Of a stretch of DNA of 64,000 nucleotides, positions 1 to 10,754 are shown one piece after another. A program made the position numbers and the translations under genes. Source of the stretch: Pisolithus tinctorius (lineage: Eukaryota > Basidiomycota > Agaricomycetes > Boletales > Pisolithaceae). Below the pieces are notes generated by a model, which ran no database searches, had not been told where the DNA came from, and saw only the letters and a program-made list of their open reading frames with translations. The stretch spans positions 372,001 to 436,000 of the forward strand of contig JANFAH010000002.1 in assembly GCA_024663395.1 (NCBI GenBank), written 5' to 3'. Numbering within the stretch: position 1 is the stretch's first letter; the number at the start of each line of letters is the position of its first letter.

Positions 1-372
1 CTTGATCAGGGGGACATCATTTTCATCAGCCCATTTCTTGTCCAAGAAGGTATCGTTGGCTCCTGAATCGACCAATGCTTTTACACTCCACTTCTTTTCT
101 CGTCCTTCCAACACTACTTCCAACTCCAACTCTGCCTTCGGATCTGCTGTCCTTATTTTCGGGGTTTCTTTTGTTCTCTGAATAGGCGTGTTTTTATTTT
201 TATCGCAAGAGGAATTAAGCACCGGCAGTTTTACATCCGCGGCCGCACCCACTGGGGTCGCCTCTTCAGATGGTACAGTAGTCTCCGAGTTAAATATATC
301 CTGCTCGGTAGAGATATCGTCAATGCCTAAGACAGAAAACTTATTATAAACGTAGCCAGCGGAGACCCGATC
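1..372 (-). CDS. Ty3/gypsy pol N-terminus with retropepsin (partial, off left edge)
   Basis: Read leftward, this frame is open from just after the gag stop to the window edge. It holds an acidic linker of about 95 residues and then an aspartic-protease signature (LVDSGANDTFLD) encoded near positions 45-100. The DSG triad is the catalytic half-site of retropepsin, which cuts the retrotransposon polyprotein. The frame is offset by -1 from gag, the usual gag/pol arrangement when pol is reached by ribosomal frameshift, although no slippery site was verified. Reverse transcriptase and integrase would lie outside the window. No stop was seen in the visible part. Confidence 0.8.
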
Positions 373-374
373 CT

Positions 375-1433
375 CTACTGGCCGAACTCTTTTCCCTGGT
401 TCTTCATCTCATTGATCTGCTTATCGTAGAAGAAGGCCTGCATCTCTTCGAACGACATCTGGCGGAGGGCGGTTTCTTGTGCCTCCTGCGTTACCTCCCG
501 TATACTGGGCCTAGCAGGACCCTTTCCTTTAGCACGAGGGCAATCACGTTTGTAGTGATTCCCTTGGCAATCGAAACACTTGATGTGGGAGGGAACGGGA
601 CGAGGGGGAAAGCGAGCAGCCCCGATTTCCATAGGCGCGCCACGACCGGGCTGAGTGCCGGTAGGAGTAAAGTGAGGGGAGTACGAGGGACGGTTATAAG
701 AGGAGCGGGGGGCGGGTTCGTTGGGATAGTGATTGTAGAGCAACTTGAAACGGTCCCTAGCAAGGGCAGCTTCTCGAAAGGCAACAGTCATCTGGAGGTA
801 GTTACCCTGAGTATATCCCCTCCTTAGGGCCTCCTTTACGATAGCGGGATGGACGGCATTTTCTAACAGGAAGCCAGCGGTTTCATCAGTTACCCGCCCT
901 TGTACTTTTAACGACTCGAACTTTGCGTAGAACTCTTCGTAGCAAGAGTTCCCTTGGCGCATCGTGCGCATCTGAGCTTTGGCCCATTCTACATCCATTT
1001 GAGGGGCGAAGAACCTGTCAATGTCCTCGATCATCTCAGCCGTATCAGGCCATACTCCAGTGACGATGGCGAGGGAGAACTTGGCCTGAGTGAATCTTCC
1101 AGCCACAGGACCTGTCATGCGGGACCATACCACGGTACATTTATCTTGGGCGGTTGGTAGGGCGGTCCTATTCTGCGCGACCCATACCTTCATCTTAACC
1201 CACCACTCTGAAAACTTGGCACGATCTCCGGCATACTGACCCGGATCGGCCATCACCTCAATCCTCCTTTGAATGACATCGGCGGGGAGGGCGTTCCACT
1301 GATTTCGCTGACCCTCAATGGTCGCGATCGTTCCTTGAGCATCTCTTAGCTCGTTGCTTAGTCTGTAGTTTTCGTCTCAAAGAGCGTCGAGAGTGTCGCG
1401 GAGCTCGGTAAGCTGGTCGTGAATCCCTTCCAT
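375..1433 (-). pseudogene. Ty3/gypsy gag with one nonsense codon
   Basis: Gag-like protein that would form the intracellular particle packaging element RNA. From the ATG at 1433 the frame runs about 353 codons but is broken by TGA at 1377-1379, 18 codons in. The part after 1256 is fully open. The N-terminus looks like a short coiled coil, the middle matches retrotransposon gag (WW.KMKVWVAQNR, then a MRQGNSCYEEFYAKFESL block), and the C-terminus has one CCHC zinc knuckle (CFDCQGNHYKRDC, about 550-590) for RNA binding. A proline-rich stretch in another frame (1440-1785) probably belongs to the original N-terminus or leader, so a frameshift near 1440 is likely. It is followed by pol in the -1 frame. 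Confidence 0.8.
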
Positions 1434-1786
1434 AGCGATCTGGGCATTTTAGAGTGTGACGGGGACGGAGGTTATAACGAGGCTGCTGTGGTTCAGCAGG
1501 GAGCGAACAGGGGAAGACGGACTCGACGGAGAAAGGGTAGGAAGGGGGTGGAGGAAGGGAGTAGAGGTTGTGATCGAAGAGCGGGGTGAGCGAACGACGC
1601 TCAGGGATGTATGGGACAAAGAGGTTTGGGTCGGGTTCAGAGGCTGGGGGACTTGGCGAGTACACCCACGAGCCTTCACGGAAGAAGCGAGGAATGGTGA
1701 CGGAGGGTGCGAGGGTACAACGATGAGAAGCTAGTTCAAGTGTGACGAGACCTAAACAACAGGATTTGTTGTAGGCTCGCACCAAG

Positions 1787-2123
1787 AACCAACAGAAAAG
1801 AAGAAAGAGAGAAGAGAGGAGGCGGCTTAGAAGCAGGCAGACTTAGGACTCGAAGACCCAAATGAACTAGCTTGGAGCTAGTTGGGCGATTGAGTGACGA
1901 TACTTATACTATGATACATGAGGCTACGGTGAGGCGTACATGAGGTCCGTGACATCATAGTGATGTCATAATGATATCATAGCGGAGCGGAATGTACTAG
2001 AAGGGAGGAGCAAGGCGAAGGTGAGGCGAGGTCTAGACCGGAGTCCGGACCGAGTCTAAGAGATAGGATAAGATGGAGGGATAAGATGAAAGAAAAGAAA
2101 GGAAAAGAGTACGTATCGTAACA
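1787..2123 (-). mobile_element. 5' LTR of the minus-strand gypsy (inner boundary approximate)
   Basis: On the minus strand the outer end reads TGTTACGATACG, starting at 2123, a TG start typical of LTRs. The inner side, near 1775-1790, carries TTGGTGCGAGCC, a likely primer-binding site just before the gag leader. The segment is non-coding and about 335 bp. The matching 3' LTR lies outside the window, so the exact ends cannot be checked here. Confidence 0.55.
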
Positions 2124-2126
2124 GCA

Positions 2127-2738
2127 GTGATGAGGGTTTTGAACCAGTACTTGGACCAGTCCATTATGATTCCAGGAAGGGATCTACTCACTATAAGTCC
2201 AGATGTTTGGAGAGAGTTCAAGGACAGAGCAATGACGAAGCGAGTAGTGCTCAGTGCAACCTTCTCAGACACATTGGGTATGCTGGAAGGGTTGCTGCAG
2301 TCGATTGACATGAGGGCATTTGAGTGCAGTATAGGAGAAGAGAGGTATGTGCAGATGGATTCGATGCCACTTATGATGGTAGAGGTCAAGCTGGCTGAGA
2401 AGGTCATGCTCGAAGGGATTCTCAACAGCAGTTCACAAATAGTGGCTTTGCAACAGGAAATCACTGAAGTTCTGTGTCTCCCCATCGAATCATTATGGAA
2501 GCTGCAAACCAGTTGAAGGATGAAATGCTGGGCCTGGTGTGAGATGTTTCGCTCAGGATCAGTCCAGTGGAAGTGCGAGTGCCAATTCAAGTCGTCAAGT
2601 CAGCTCCCTTCAATATCCTCCTGGGCAGGCCGTTCCTATGCACAATTCAGGCTAGGACACAAGACTTTAGGAATGGACAACAGATGCTTGAGTTTATGGA
2701 TCTGGAGACAGAAAAGAGGATCCAGATCTCACCATGAC
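2127..2738 (+). pseudogene. Gypsy retropepsin region
   Basis: The first frame (2127-2516) matches the segment before and around the protease, including SSSQIVALQQEITEVL, the part that carries the active-site region in this basidiomycete gypsy group. After a frame change, 2610-2740 encodes an LLGRPFL block followed by a conserved C-terminal segment and a stop at 2738-2740. LGRPF-type blocks are the second protease signature. The expected catalytic Asp-Ser/Thr-Gly is not recognisable, so the protease is probably dead. The initiator and gag are missing to the left. Confidence 0.6.
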
Positions 2739-2832
2739 TGAGAAGGTCCCTCACCCAGTTCCCTCAGTTTAGGGATGCAATCTTGCAGAAGGAGTATATT
2801 TGGAGGATTGGGTGCAAACCCCATAGGATGCA

Positions 2833-3436
2833 ATGTCAACTGCAGGACGAGGGTTTTTAGACTTTGTCCAGGACTCGAGTAGCCAGCAAGGAGACATTTC
2901 GATGGGATTAGCCACCCCTGTAAGGCTGGGATATCTTGCTCAGCCTATAGCAGTATATAAGAACGAATCAAGTACATACATCTTGGACTTTGACTCACAG
3001 TTTCAAGATATAACAGAAAACAGAAAACAAGAATCAACATTAGACATAGAGGCAACCAGCCATAGAGTTCCTTTTAGATCGAGTATGAATAATGCACTGA
3101 CTTTTCCCACAGGTATAGAAATCAAATCACAAGATGTTTATCACAAAGATGCAGGACAGTATTGAAGAGACAAACCTTTTTGTAAGGGAAGCGAAGAAGG
3201 AGGAATGGATAGAAGCATTGAGGAAGAAGGTCAAAGTGAAGAAACAGAGGTTGAATGCCCAGGGGCAAAACTGAAAGGTTACAAGATGATGTTTATGATG
3301 ACAGAGGAGGACTTTGAGTCCTCAGGTTTATGTTTCAAATCTTATTTGGTAGAGAGTCTGACCACTGAGCTACAGGACAAGGAAGAATGGAAAAAGCAAG
3401 TGATGAAGTACAAACCTGTGGCGAAGAAGGTTTGGC
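2833..3436 (+). pseudogene. Gypsy pol linker between protease and reverse transcriptase
   Basis: Two consecutive frames (2833-3165 and 3205-3436) cover the low-complexity, charged linker that precedes reverse transcriptase in this group. The second ends in a KYKPVAKKV motif, which in related elements lies just before the RT N-terminus. The frame is cut at 3436-3439 by family A copy 1 and resumes at 5290. No enzymatic motif is visible. The assignment rests on collinearity with the RT that follows. Confidence 0.5.
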
Positions 3437-3439
3437 TGG

Positions 3440-5289
3440 TGTGAGTCAAAGTGTGGAATGCTGGTGAAAACCAAACAAATCCAACACAAAAGACAAATAA
3501 GAGCAAGTGGTGGTGTGCCTCTGTGGAACCTGGAGGGCAGAAACCTGAATGTGGGGAGCGAACTTCAAGGAGAGGTGCTCCTGGCACAAGTCGTTGACGA
3601 GTTACGCAGGAGAGGATGAATGAACACTGATTGAGAAGGGGATGCTGAACAGAGCAGGGGTGTTCAGCCGAAAGGACTTGGGAGTAATGGATTTCGATAG
3701 AATATGCTCCTGGTGCAAGTCGATGACAAGTTACACAGGAGTGGAAGAATGACTAAACAAGAGGTTGCTGACTAAGCACTGATGATACTGCTGATGATGA
3801 ATGAAGGTAGATAGACCCTTGATGGAGCCTCAACTACCAAGGATGATGGATGGTGACAGATAGACTCTTCTGAATGAGCCTCAACTGTTGATGACAAGAT
3901 ATGCACTGAACTGACTGCTGAGTGACTTCTGATTGCTTTTGATTGCTTTTTTTGTAGCTAAGTACATGGGGGTTTATATACTGAGGGGGGAGCACAGCTT
4001 GTGACAAACAAGGCACAAACACTTGGTAAGTAATGAGTAAGGACTGAGTAATCATGATGAGTAAGCAAGAAATGAAAAGTAAGCAAGCACAGAGGATTGG
4101 TAAGTATTGGCAATGAATGAGTCAAGGATAGTCAAAATATCACAAAATGAGTCAAATAGAATCAGAAACTGAGTAAGCACACTGATATCACATTAGGGGG
4201 TGATGATGCAAGTTAGATCTCGGCAGAGACATCTCTAGATCCAAAGATGGCATGACAGATGGACGGTGTTTCCAGACAGGGAAGTATTAATTCCAGAATT
4301 GAAGGGCATGAGTCAGGTGTCAAAGGGGGCTAGGGCGTTGGGGGTCTGTGGGGCAATGAGAGCATAGGTGATTGTGTCTCCCACCCTTCCATCCTCTCAG
4401 TGAAGTTAACAAAAACTTCATGAATGGGGCTCTGATGGAGGAGGAGGAGAAGGGGGGACGTCTTCTGCTGGATCTTGCAGTAGGAAGGCAAGATGCATGT
4501 CATACTTGTCATGAATGCGATCAGGGAGGCTGGAGGACAGTAGACCATACTGCAGCTGTCGCAATGTGGGAAGAATGATGGACGAGACTGGAATAAAGAC
4601 AGTGCAGGGAGCAGGGAGGAACGATCCATATGCTTCATCAACCGGGGAGACTGAAATGACCACCTAACCGAGTGACAGACCTGAGGCGACCAAAGAACAT
4701 CCTTCTGGAAGTCATACTGACAAGGAGAACACGCTGACCAAGCTGCATGGGATGAGATGGGGCTGACAACGACGGGATGAACCAGGGGGCTTCAGGACGG
4801 AAGCTGGTGGGAATGCCTGGCAGATATACATAGCCACTGTCTCTGGCAAATGAGACAAGCGAGATGATTGACAAAGAGGTGGCCATGATTGATGGACTTC
4901 GCGAAATGAGCGTCTGATGGATGGAGTGCTGTAGAAACGTGCAGGGTGCGAGGATCCTCTCCAAATTTGGAAGGAAGAATCGTGGGGCTGAGCACTTTAA
5001 GCGAGCATGCGAACCGAGTTGATATCTTTGGAAATGGCAGAGATATGATGAAAACCGGAATGCCGTACACAGGCGCTAAAAACTTTTAATGCATGCTTAA
5101 CTCGCTTCCTCTTTTCTCTTTAGCACTGACAACTCAATCTTGTGCAAAGGATGACTGTTAATGTCCAACAGTCTTTCTACACATGAGGCCTTTAGTCTTC
5201 ATCTGCATGCATGGGCATTGTGCGCAACTCGTTGACAAGTTAGGCAGAGTCAGCTGTAACCATGTCCACAACACCTTTGGTGTGTGACA
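3440..5289 (-). mobile_element. Family A LTR-like element, copy 1
   Basis: 1850 bp, minus orientation. In element orientation it starts TGTCACACACCAAAGG and ends CTTTGACTCACA, the ends shared by copies 2-4. The flanking four bases are CCGG and CCAG, which differ by one CpG-to-CpA change and are read as a target duplication. A TATA box (tatataaacccc in element orientation) lies at about 3971-3981. TG...CA ends, duplication and promoter position fit a solo LTR with about 1.2 kb of U3. It also contains both conserved open frames of the family (4638-4964 and 4792-5070). It interrupts the gypsy pol. Confidence 0.8.
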
Positions 5290-5293
5290 CCGG

Positions 5294-6351
5294 TCGCAAC
5301 AGAGATGCTGGCAGAGTTTAGAGTTGAGAGGAGAGAAGTGGGGGACCCTTTAGCTAACCTCCCCCAGATACCAGTTAAACCCCCAGAGTTCACACCTGGG
5401 GAATGACTTAACCAGGAGTGAGCAGACAAGTTCAAATGGGACCCAGGCAGATTTTTGTGGCCTGAAGAACTCAAACTAGTCAAGTGGCTAGTATGAATCC
5501 ATGAGAAGGCCTTCACTTGGGACACGAGCGAAAGGGGGACATTCAGAGAGGATATGTTCCCACCCCTCAAGATTCTGATGGTCCTGCACACACCATGGGT
5601 GTATCGGAATATACCCATTCCACTGGCAATCTATGGGGATGTTGTGCAAATAATCAAGGAAAAGATCATGGCAGGAGTTTATGAACCATCGACTTCATCT
5701 TATTGATCGAGATGGTTTTGCATAGTGAAGAAGGATGGAAAATCATTGCAGCTGGTCCACAACTTACAGCCACTCAACACAGTCTCGATACAGGATTCAG
5801 GAGTTCCCCTGCATGTGGACAGTATCGCAGAAGAGTTTGTGGGACACTCGGTGTATGGCATGTATGACCTTATGGTCAGTTACGACCACTGAGTGATCCA
5901 CAAAGACTATTGAGACCTTATGACCTTTCAAACACTGATCAGCACGTTCAGGTTGACCAAACTCCCCATGGGCTATACAAATGCTGTACAAGTGTTCCAT
6001 GGGGATGTGTCATTTACACTCAGGGAGGAAATGCTGGAAGTAACCATGCCATTTATTGACAACATACCAGTAAAAGGACCATGGTTGAGGTACATGCAAG
6101 AAGACAGAAGATATGAAACGATCGAAGGGAATTCGGGAATCAGGAGGTTCGTATGGGAGCACCTTGTCAATACTAATCGAGTTCTACAGCGCCTCAAACA
6201 CATCGGAGCTATTGTCTCTGCAAAGAAATTTGCAGTGGCGGTCCCATCTATCACTGTAGTGGGACACAAGGTCTCATATGAAGGCTGAATACCTGATGAA
6301 TCCAAGGTACAGAAGATTCGAGATTGGCCCTACTGCAAGAACATCACAGAA
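5294..6351 (+). pseudogene. Gypsy reverse transcriptase, catalytic Asp lost
   Basis: Resumes the gypsy pol after family A copy 1. Recognisable RT blocks are VKKDGKSLQLVHNLQPLN (about 5730-5785), VYGMYDLMVSYD (about 5850-5892), LPMGYTNAVQVF (about 5962-5995) and the catalytic box, here FIDN at about 6052-6063 where the family has FIDD. Asp to Asn (GAC to AAC) removes a metal ligand. Several in-frame stops occur, including near 5890, 5910 and 6286. The RT is therefore inactive. RNase H follows directly. Confidence 0.85.
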
Positions 6352-7023
6352 GTGCGAGGCTTTTTAGGCCTCTGCAGCTACTGTTGCATCTTCATCCGAG
6401 ACTATGCAAAAAGAGCAAAACTGTTGATTGAATTGACCAAGAAGGGAGTAGTCTTCAGATTCAATGAAGTACACGAAGCAGCAATGGATGACTTGAAGGA
6501 AGTGCTTGCCAACTTGCCAGCATTAAAACCGATAGATTACAAGTCAGGACAGCAAGTCATTCTGGCTGTTGATACCTCACACATGGCAGTAGGCTACCTA
6601 CTTTTACAGGTCAGAGAAGATTTGAAGTGTTATCTGTCAAGGTTCAGATTGATTGCCTTCCATGAAAGGGAAAGTCATTATAGCCAGGCAAAGCTAGAGT
6701 TGTTCGGTCTGTTTCGCATGCTTTGGGACATATGCAACCACATATTCAGAGTTAAAGATTTAGCTGTGGAAGTAGACACCAAGTACATCAAGGGTATGAT
6801 CAATAACCCTGACCTGCAACTGAATGCAACCATCAACCGATGGATTGCTGGTATACTCCTCTTCGAGTTTGAACTGATACACATACCGGTGGAAAAGCAT
6901 AGAGGCCCAGATGGGTTATCAAGGAGGCCTCGAGTGGATGAGGATCCAGAACTGGAGGAAGATTATGAAGATTGGATCAATGAGGTAGGATTGTTCGCAG
7001 TCAAACTCCTCAACCCTCAGTGA
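6352..7023 (+). pseudogene. Gypsy RT connection and RNase H domain
   Basis: An open stretch of 223 codons begins at the EVRGFLGLCSYC motif typical of the RT thumb/connection and continues into RNase H (ILAVDTSHMAVGYLLLQV with the first catalytic Asp, then YSQAKLELFGLF with Glu, and VDTKYIKGM with Asp). It ends with the conserved EDGLSRR-like motif (here GPDGLSRRP) that marks the RH end in gypsy elements. This piece has no internal stop but depends on the dead RT upstream. Confidence 0.85.
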
Positions 7024-7116
7024 GGTGAATGAGAAGAAGCTTTCTTCCAAAGTTGAAAGGTTGTCGAGCTGAAATGGGGATGGATCCCCTCTGTCAGAGA
7101 GCAGAGATCAGAGAGG

Positions 7117-8160
7117 TTGAGAGAAGCAACCAAGACCCAGGTGGTTTTATCACAGGCATCAGGGACAGATGCTACCACTGATATAGAAATCCCTAGGACA
7201 GAGAAAGGGAAGTGGCAAGATGAACAGTTAGAGGTAGTTTGCAAGTTCCTCAAAGATCAACAGCAACCACCTGGAATGTCAGACTTAGATCTGAACTCAT
7301 TAATCAAATATGCAGCAGGATTCTTCTTGAAGAATGGGGAACTATGGCACTGGGAACCAAGGGGACAGCATCAAGTAGTACCCACATACGAGAAATGTCT
7401 GGAGTTGATGAAGCAAGCGCATGACGATTTGGGTCACAAGGGAGTGTTCCCCACTAAGTCGAGATTACTGATTCACTTTTGGTGGCCATTGCTAGATTGG
7501 GATGTAAGATGGTTCCTCCATACCTGCCATGGGTGTCAAATTCAATGCATGGACAAGATCCATATCCCACCTGTCGTAGCCATGCCTGAGCCTCTGTTTT
7601 ACAAGGCATACATGGATTCAATGGTGATGCCAAAGTTGAATGGGTTCCAGTACATAGTACAAGCTAGGTGTTCTCTGACTTTGTATCCTGAGTGGCAGAT
7701 GCTGTGCACAGAGACAGGACAAACTTTAGGGCGATTCATATTTGAACAGATCTTGTGTCAGTGGGGTGCCATAGGGGAGATTGTCACGGACAACAGCTCT
7801 GCATTCAAACAGGCCCTCGCCTACCTCACAAAGAAGTATGATATCAGGCATATAAAGATTTTGGCATACAATTCTCAAGCCAATGGAGTTGTTGAGAGAA
7901 GACATCTAACTGTTCAAGAAGCTCTTGTCAAGACTTGTGAAGGCAAAATAGGCAAATGGTCATCATATGCACTGTCAGTGTTCTGGGCCAAAAGGGTGAT
8001 GACACAAAAGTTGACGAAACTTTTGCCATATCAGATGGTCCATGGGATCAAGCCAAGATTGCTGTTCAACTTCACTGAAGTGACTTTTCAGACAAATTGG
8101 GACAAGGATAAGTATTTGACTGAAGAACTGATATTGTATAGGTGCCACCAGCTGCAGCAA
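7117..8160 (+). pseudogene. Gypsy integrase, C-terminally truncated
   Basis: About 350 codons without a stop. The N-terminal HHCC zinc domain is visible (H in the AHDDLGHKG motif, then CHGCQIQC), followed by the DDE core with the middle Asp in EIVTDNSSAFK and the Glu in NGVVERRH. The first Asp position (AYMDSMVMPK) is kept. After about 8160 the usual basic C-terminal domain is missing and the frame runs into unrelated sequence with a stop at 8239. The core looks well preserved compared with the RT, but the protein is truncated and its upstream partner is dead. Confidence 0.8.
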
Positions 8161-8175
8161 AGACAGGAAGACTTA

Positions 8176-9724
8176 CAGCAGCTTCATCCACTTCAGTCAA
8201 CCCCCCTTGGAGACCTATTAGGTCTGGAGATTTTGATATAAGTATTAACCTAATAGGTGTCATTTTGTCGGGAATTCCCAACTTTTGGGGATTCTCCACC
8301 ACCATTCCTGGATATTCTCCAGGGCAGCAATTTAATATGGTTGGAGAAAACATTTTCTCCATAATATATATATATTATACATCGAATGAAAGGGTAGCTG
8401 GGGTCCAAATTGGACTTTCTCCAGGCTAAATAGACCCCCTTTCCAGGTTGATCCTGGGCTTTCCCCAGGCTAAATAGACCTGCTTTCCAGGTTGATCCTG
8501 GGATTTCCCCTGGCTAAATAGACCTGCTTTCCAGGTGAACCTGGGCTTTCCCCAGGCTAAATAGACCTGCTTTCCAGGTGAACCTGGGTTTTCCCCAGGC
8601 TAAATAGACCCACTTTCCCAGGCCATGTCCTGGTGGGGATTCTCCATGCATCAGGAAAACAGTGGTTGTTCTAACTGTTCTAATCACAACTGATCTCAGA
8701 AAGGTAGATGTATAAGTGGAATGGATGCCAAGGAACATATAAAGCAAGTGAATTAAGCAAGACACATATGGTTCTATAGAGTACTGTCAAGGCTGAGCCT
8801 ACTCTGACCAACTCCAATGCTTAACCAGGTCTGGAGAGAGGTGTGGAAGCCAGTCTGACACAGATGAATGGAACTCTGACTAGTGGAGGATTGGTAGGGA
8901 CAAAGTCAGCTGAGGCAGAAATGGAGCAGAGTGATGGTGTTGGGTTTAGCTTGTGCACTACCCCCTTGCACAATGTCAGCCCTCATATTTCAGAGGAAGA
9001 GACCAGACAGATGTTTGGAGATAACTCTGACAGACAGAAGATGGAGAGCGATGGAGTAGGAACTTTGGTGATATTCATACTGAAAAACAGTGGAGTACTG
9101 TACATGCTTTGATGCTGCTATGGAGGTACAGTAAATGGAATCAGGACTGACATATGGAGACTCATAAGTTTTCAAGTAACAACTTCCTGGATGATGAATG
9201 AAGGGAAGATGGAGAACATATGACAGGTAACACAGAACAAGCCAAAAAGGAAACAGTCCAGGTGCTGGACCATGTGGCACACATGCTGCAGAGTACCTGA
9301 CTGTGCACTGTCAACAAGAAGTCTGAAAGATGGTCACATGACCTCTTGGAGGATGGTCTGCATGGTCTGATGAGAGACCAGTACAAGTCCAACAGAAGGC
9401 ACAGTGGAGGAGACTTGTAAATGGTAGAGTGCAGGCAGAGTTGGTGCAGAGAGTGTGAATGAGCAGTGGAGTAGGGACTTAGAGTAAATGCATGGTTGTG
9501 ACAAGTACTATGAATCAAGAGTTACAGTAATATAGTGGCATGAAGATATCAATAAGTCACTTACAGACCACATTAGGACCACATAAAAAAAAGTGTGTCA
9601 GTAAGACAGCATGAATTAGATGATGTTAGACAATGAGCACTAAAGTGCTGCAAATATCAAGACATCAATAGATGCAGTGTAGACTATTAGACCACTTGGA
9701 AAAAGTTTTGTTTTCCTGATGCAG
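8176..9724. other. Non-coding stretch between gypsy integrase and the minisatellite
   Basis: No protein homology is recognised. It holds a 44-bp tandem array (8424-8640), scattered GGGGATTCTCC motifs shared with the minisatellite further right, an AT-rich spot near 8360, and 8700-9720 with short open frames of no evident meaning. It may be the decayed 3' LTR and flank of the gypsy, but no terminal repeat was found to support that. Confidence 0.4.
8424..8640 (+). repeat. 44/43-bp tandem repeat, five units
   Basis: The anchor GGCTAAATAGACC recurs at 8424, 8468, 8512, 8555 and 8598, giving periods of 44, 44, 43 and 43. Each unit continues with a CTTTCCAGG block and a CCTGGGCTTTCCCC block, so units contain short inverted CCAGG/CCTGG pairs. 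The last unit degrades into the GGGGATTCTCC motif. Confidence 0.85.
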
Positions 9725-9851
9725 CCCACTGGGGATTCTCCATGTCATGCTGGGGATTCTCCATGTCAGGTTGGAGATTCTCCATGGCCTGCTGGGGATT
9801 CTCCATGGCATGCTGGGGATTCTCCATGGCTGGCTGGGGATTCTCCATGTC
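9725..9851 (+). repeat. 21-bp minisatellite, left part
   Basis: About six units of the form GGGGATTCTCCATGnnnTGCT. The array is interrupted at 9852 by a solo LTR and continues from 10755; the shared ATGTC at the junctions shows that the two parts were once continuous. Confidence 0.85.
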
Positions 9852-10754
9852 TGTCATATCCATGACTCTCAGACTCGGACTCAGCCCAGTCCGGACCCCT
9901 AGCCCCTAACTCTGGTCAACTCCAGTCCTGGTCCAGCCTGGACAACCCAATCCTGGCCCTAGATAACTCAACTCCGGCCTGCATAACTCAAGTCCGGTGT
10001 TTTACCCCTATCTCCGGTCCATTTCGGCCTCCCGGCCTTGCGCTGCTCCACCCCGGTCCTCCTAGGTCCATGTCCGGGTCACCCGGACATAACTCCGGTC
10101 TGTTTCCCTTTGTTTGTACTATATTTAGTCTAGCCCATTCATCTGACTTTTGCTTACTGTACAAATCCTGTGTCTGACCCCGGTATGCTGGTCACCCGGA
10201 CTTTGGCTATTAGCCTCTGCATAGCCACTGTGGCTATCCTTGTCTTGCTAATCATCTCACTAATAGCTTATTCACAAGTCTGGCTCTATGTTCTTTACTC
10301 TGGACCGGCCTCATGTATTTAACCCCTGTACATACTTTGTAGCACCCTCAGTCAGAATATCAATTAAGTATTACCCTCAACTCCGTATTACCCCTCGAGA
10401 CCACTCTATAGCTAAGGCCGAGCCTTAAGCTATCCCCGACCCCTGTCCCGGACCTCTCCCTGGCTTGCATAAGGGTACAGCACATAAGCTGAGACCAAGG
10501 GAGGTAGATCCAACCCCAGACCGGCTTCCCCCTGTGCGCACTCCAACACCGGTCGGTTTCCCACACTACCGGTCTTGTTCCCATGCTCCCGGCCTTAAGT
10601 CCGGTCCTGCGGACTTAGCCCCTAACCTCCGGCCTCAACTCTGGTCCAACCGGACTTGGCCCCTGTCTCTCTGCCTTGATTCCGGCCACTCGGACTCAGC
10701 CCCTGTCACCTGGTCTTGAAGCCCGGTCACCCAAGGGTAAACCCATACTTCACA
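9852..10754 (+). mobile_element. Family B solo LTR, copy 1
   Basis: 903 bp. Starts TGTCATATCCATGAC and ends TACTTCACA, flanked on both sides by ATGTC (9847-9851 and 10755-10759), a perfect 5-bp target duplication. A TATA-like TATTTAACCCC lies near 10315. The body is full of CCGG and TCCGG motifs and so is much richer in CpG than its surroundings. The same unit occurs at 35206-36106 and 40995-41896. Apparent open frames inside it are not supported as genes. Confidence 0.9.

Larger units (their letters stand above)
2124..8175 (+). mobile_element. Degenerate Ty3/gypsy element, PR-RT-RH-IN, truncated at both ends
   Basis: A single plus-strand gypsy pol can be followed in order: protease (about 2380-2740), a linker (2833-3436), reverse transcriptase (5294-6350), RNase H (6352-7023) and integrase (7117-8160). 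Family A copy 1 (3440-5289) splits it, and four bases are duplicated at the two sides. Many stops and frameshifts are present. No LTR could be assigned: the left end abuts another element's LTR at 2123, and integrase stops short of its usual C-terminus near 8175. Confidence 0.8.

Noticed and set aside
1315..1785. Separate 156-codon gene upstream of gypsy gag
   Set aside because: It has no own start near the LTR, and it overlaps the gag N-terminus in another frame; better explained as leader or a frameshifted gag start.
3440..5289. Family A as a DNA transposon with terminal inverted repeats
   Set aside because: The ends TGTCACACAC and TGTGAGTCAA are complementary over only a few bases; TG...CA ends, TATA position and 4-bp duplication fit an LTR better.
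10360..10719. Cysteine- and proline-rich frames inside family B LTRs (also at 35242-35583 and 41502-41861)
   Set aside because: They occur on both strands of a CCGG-rich LTR; consistent with composition and no conserved start or domain.
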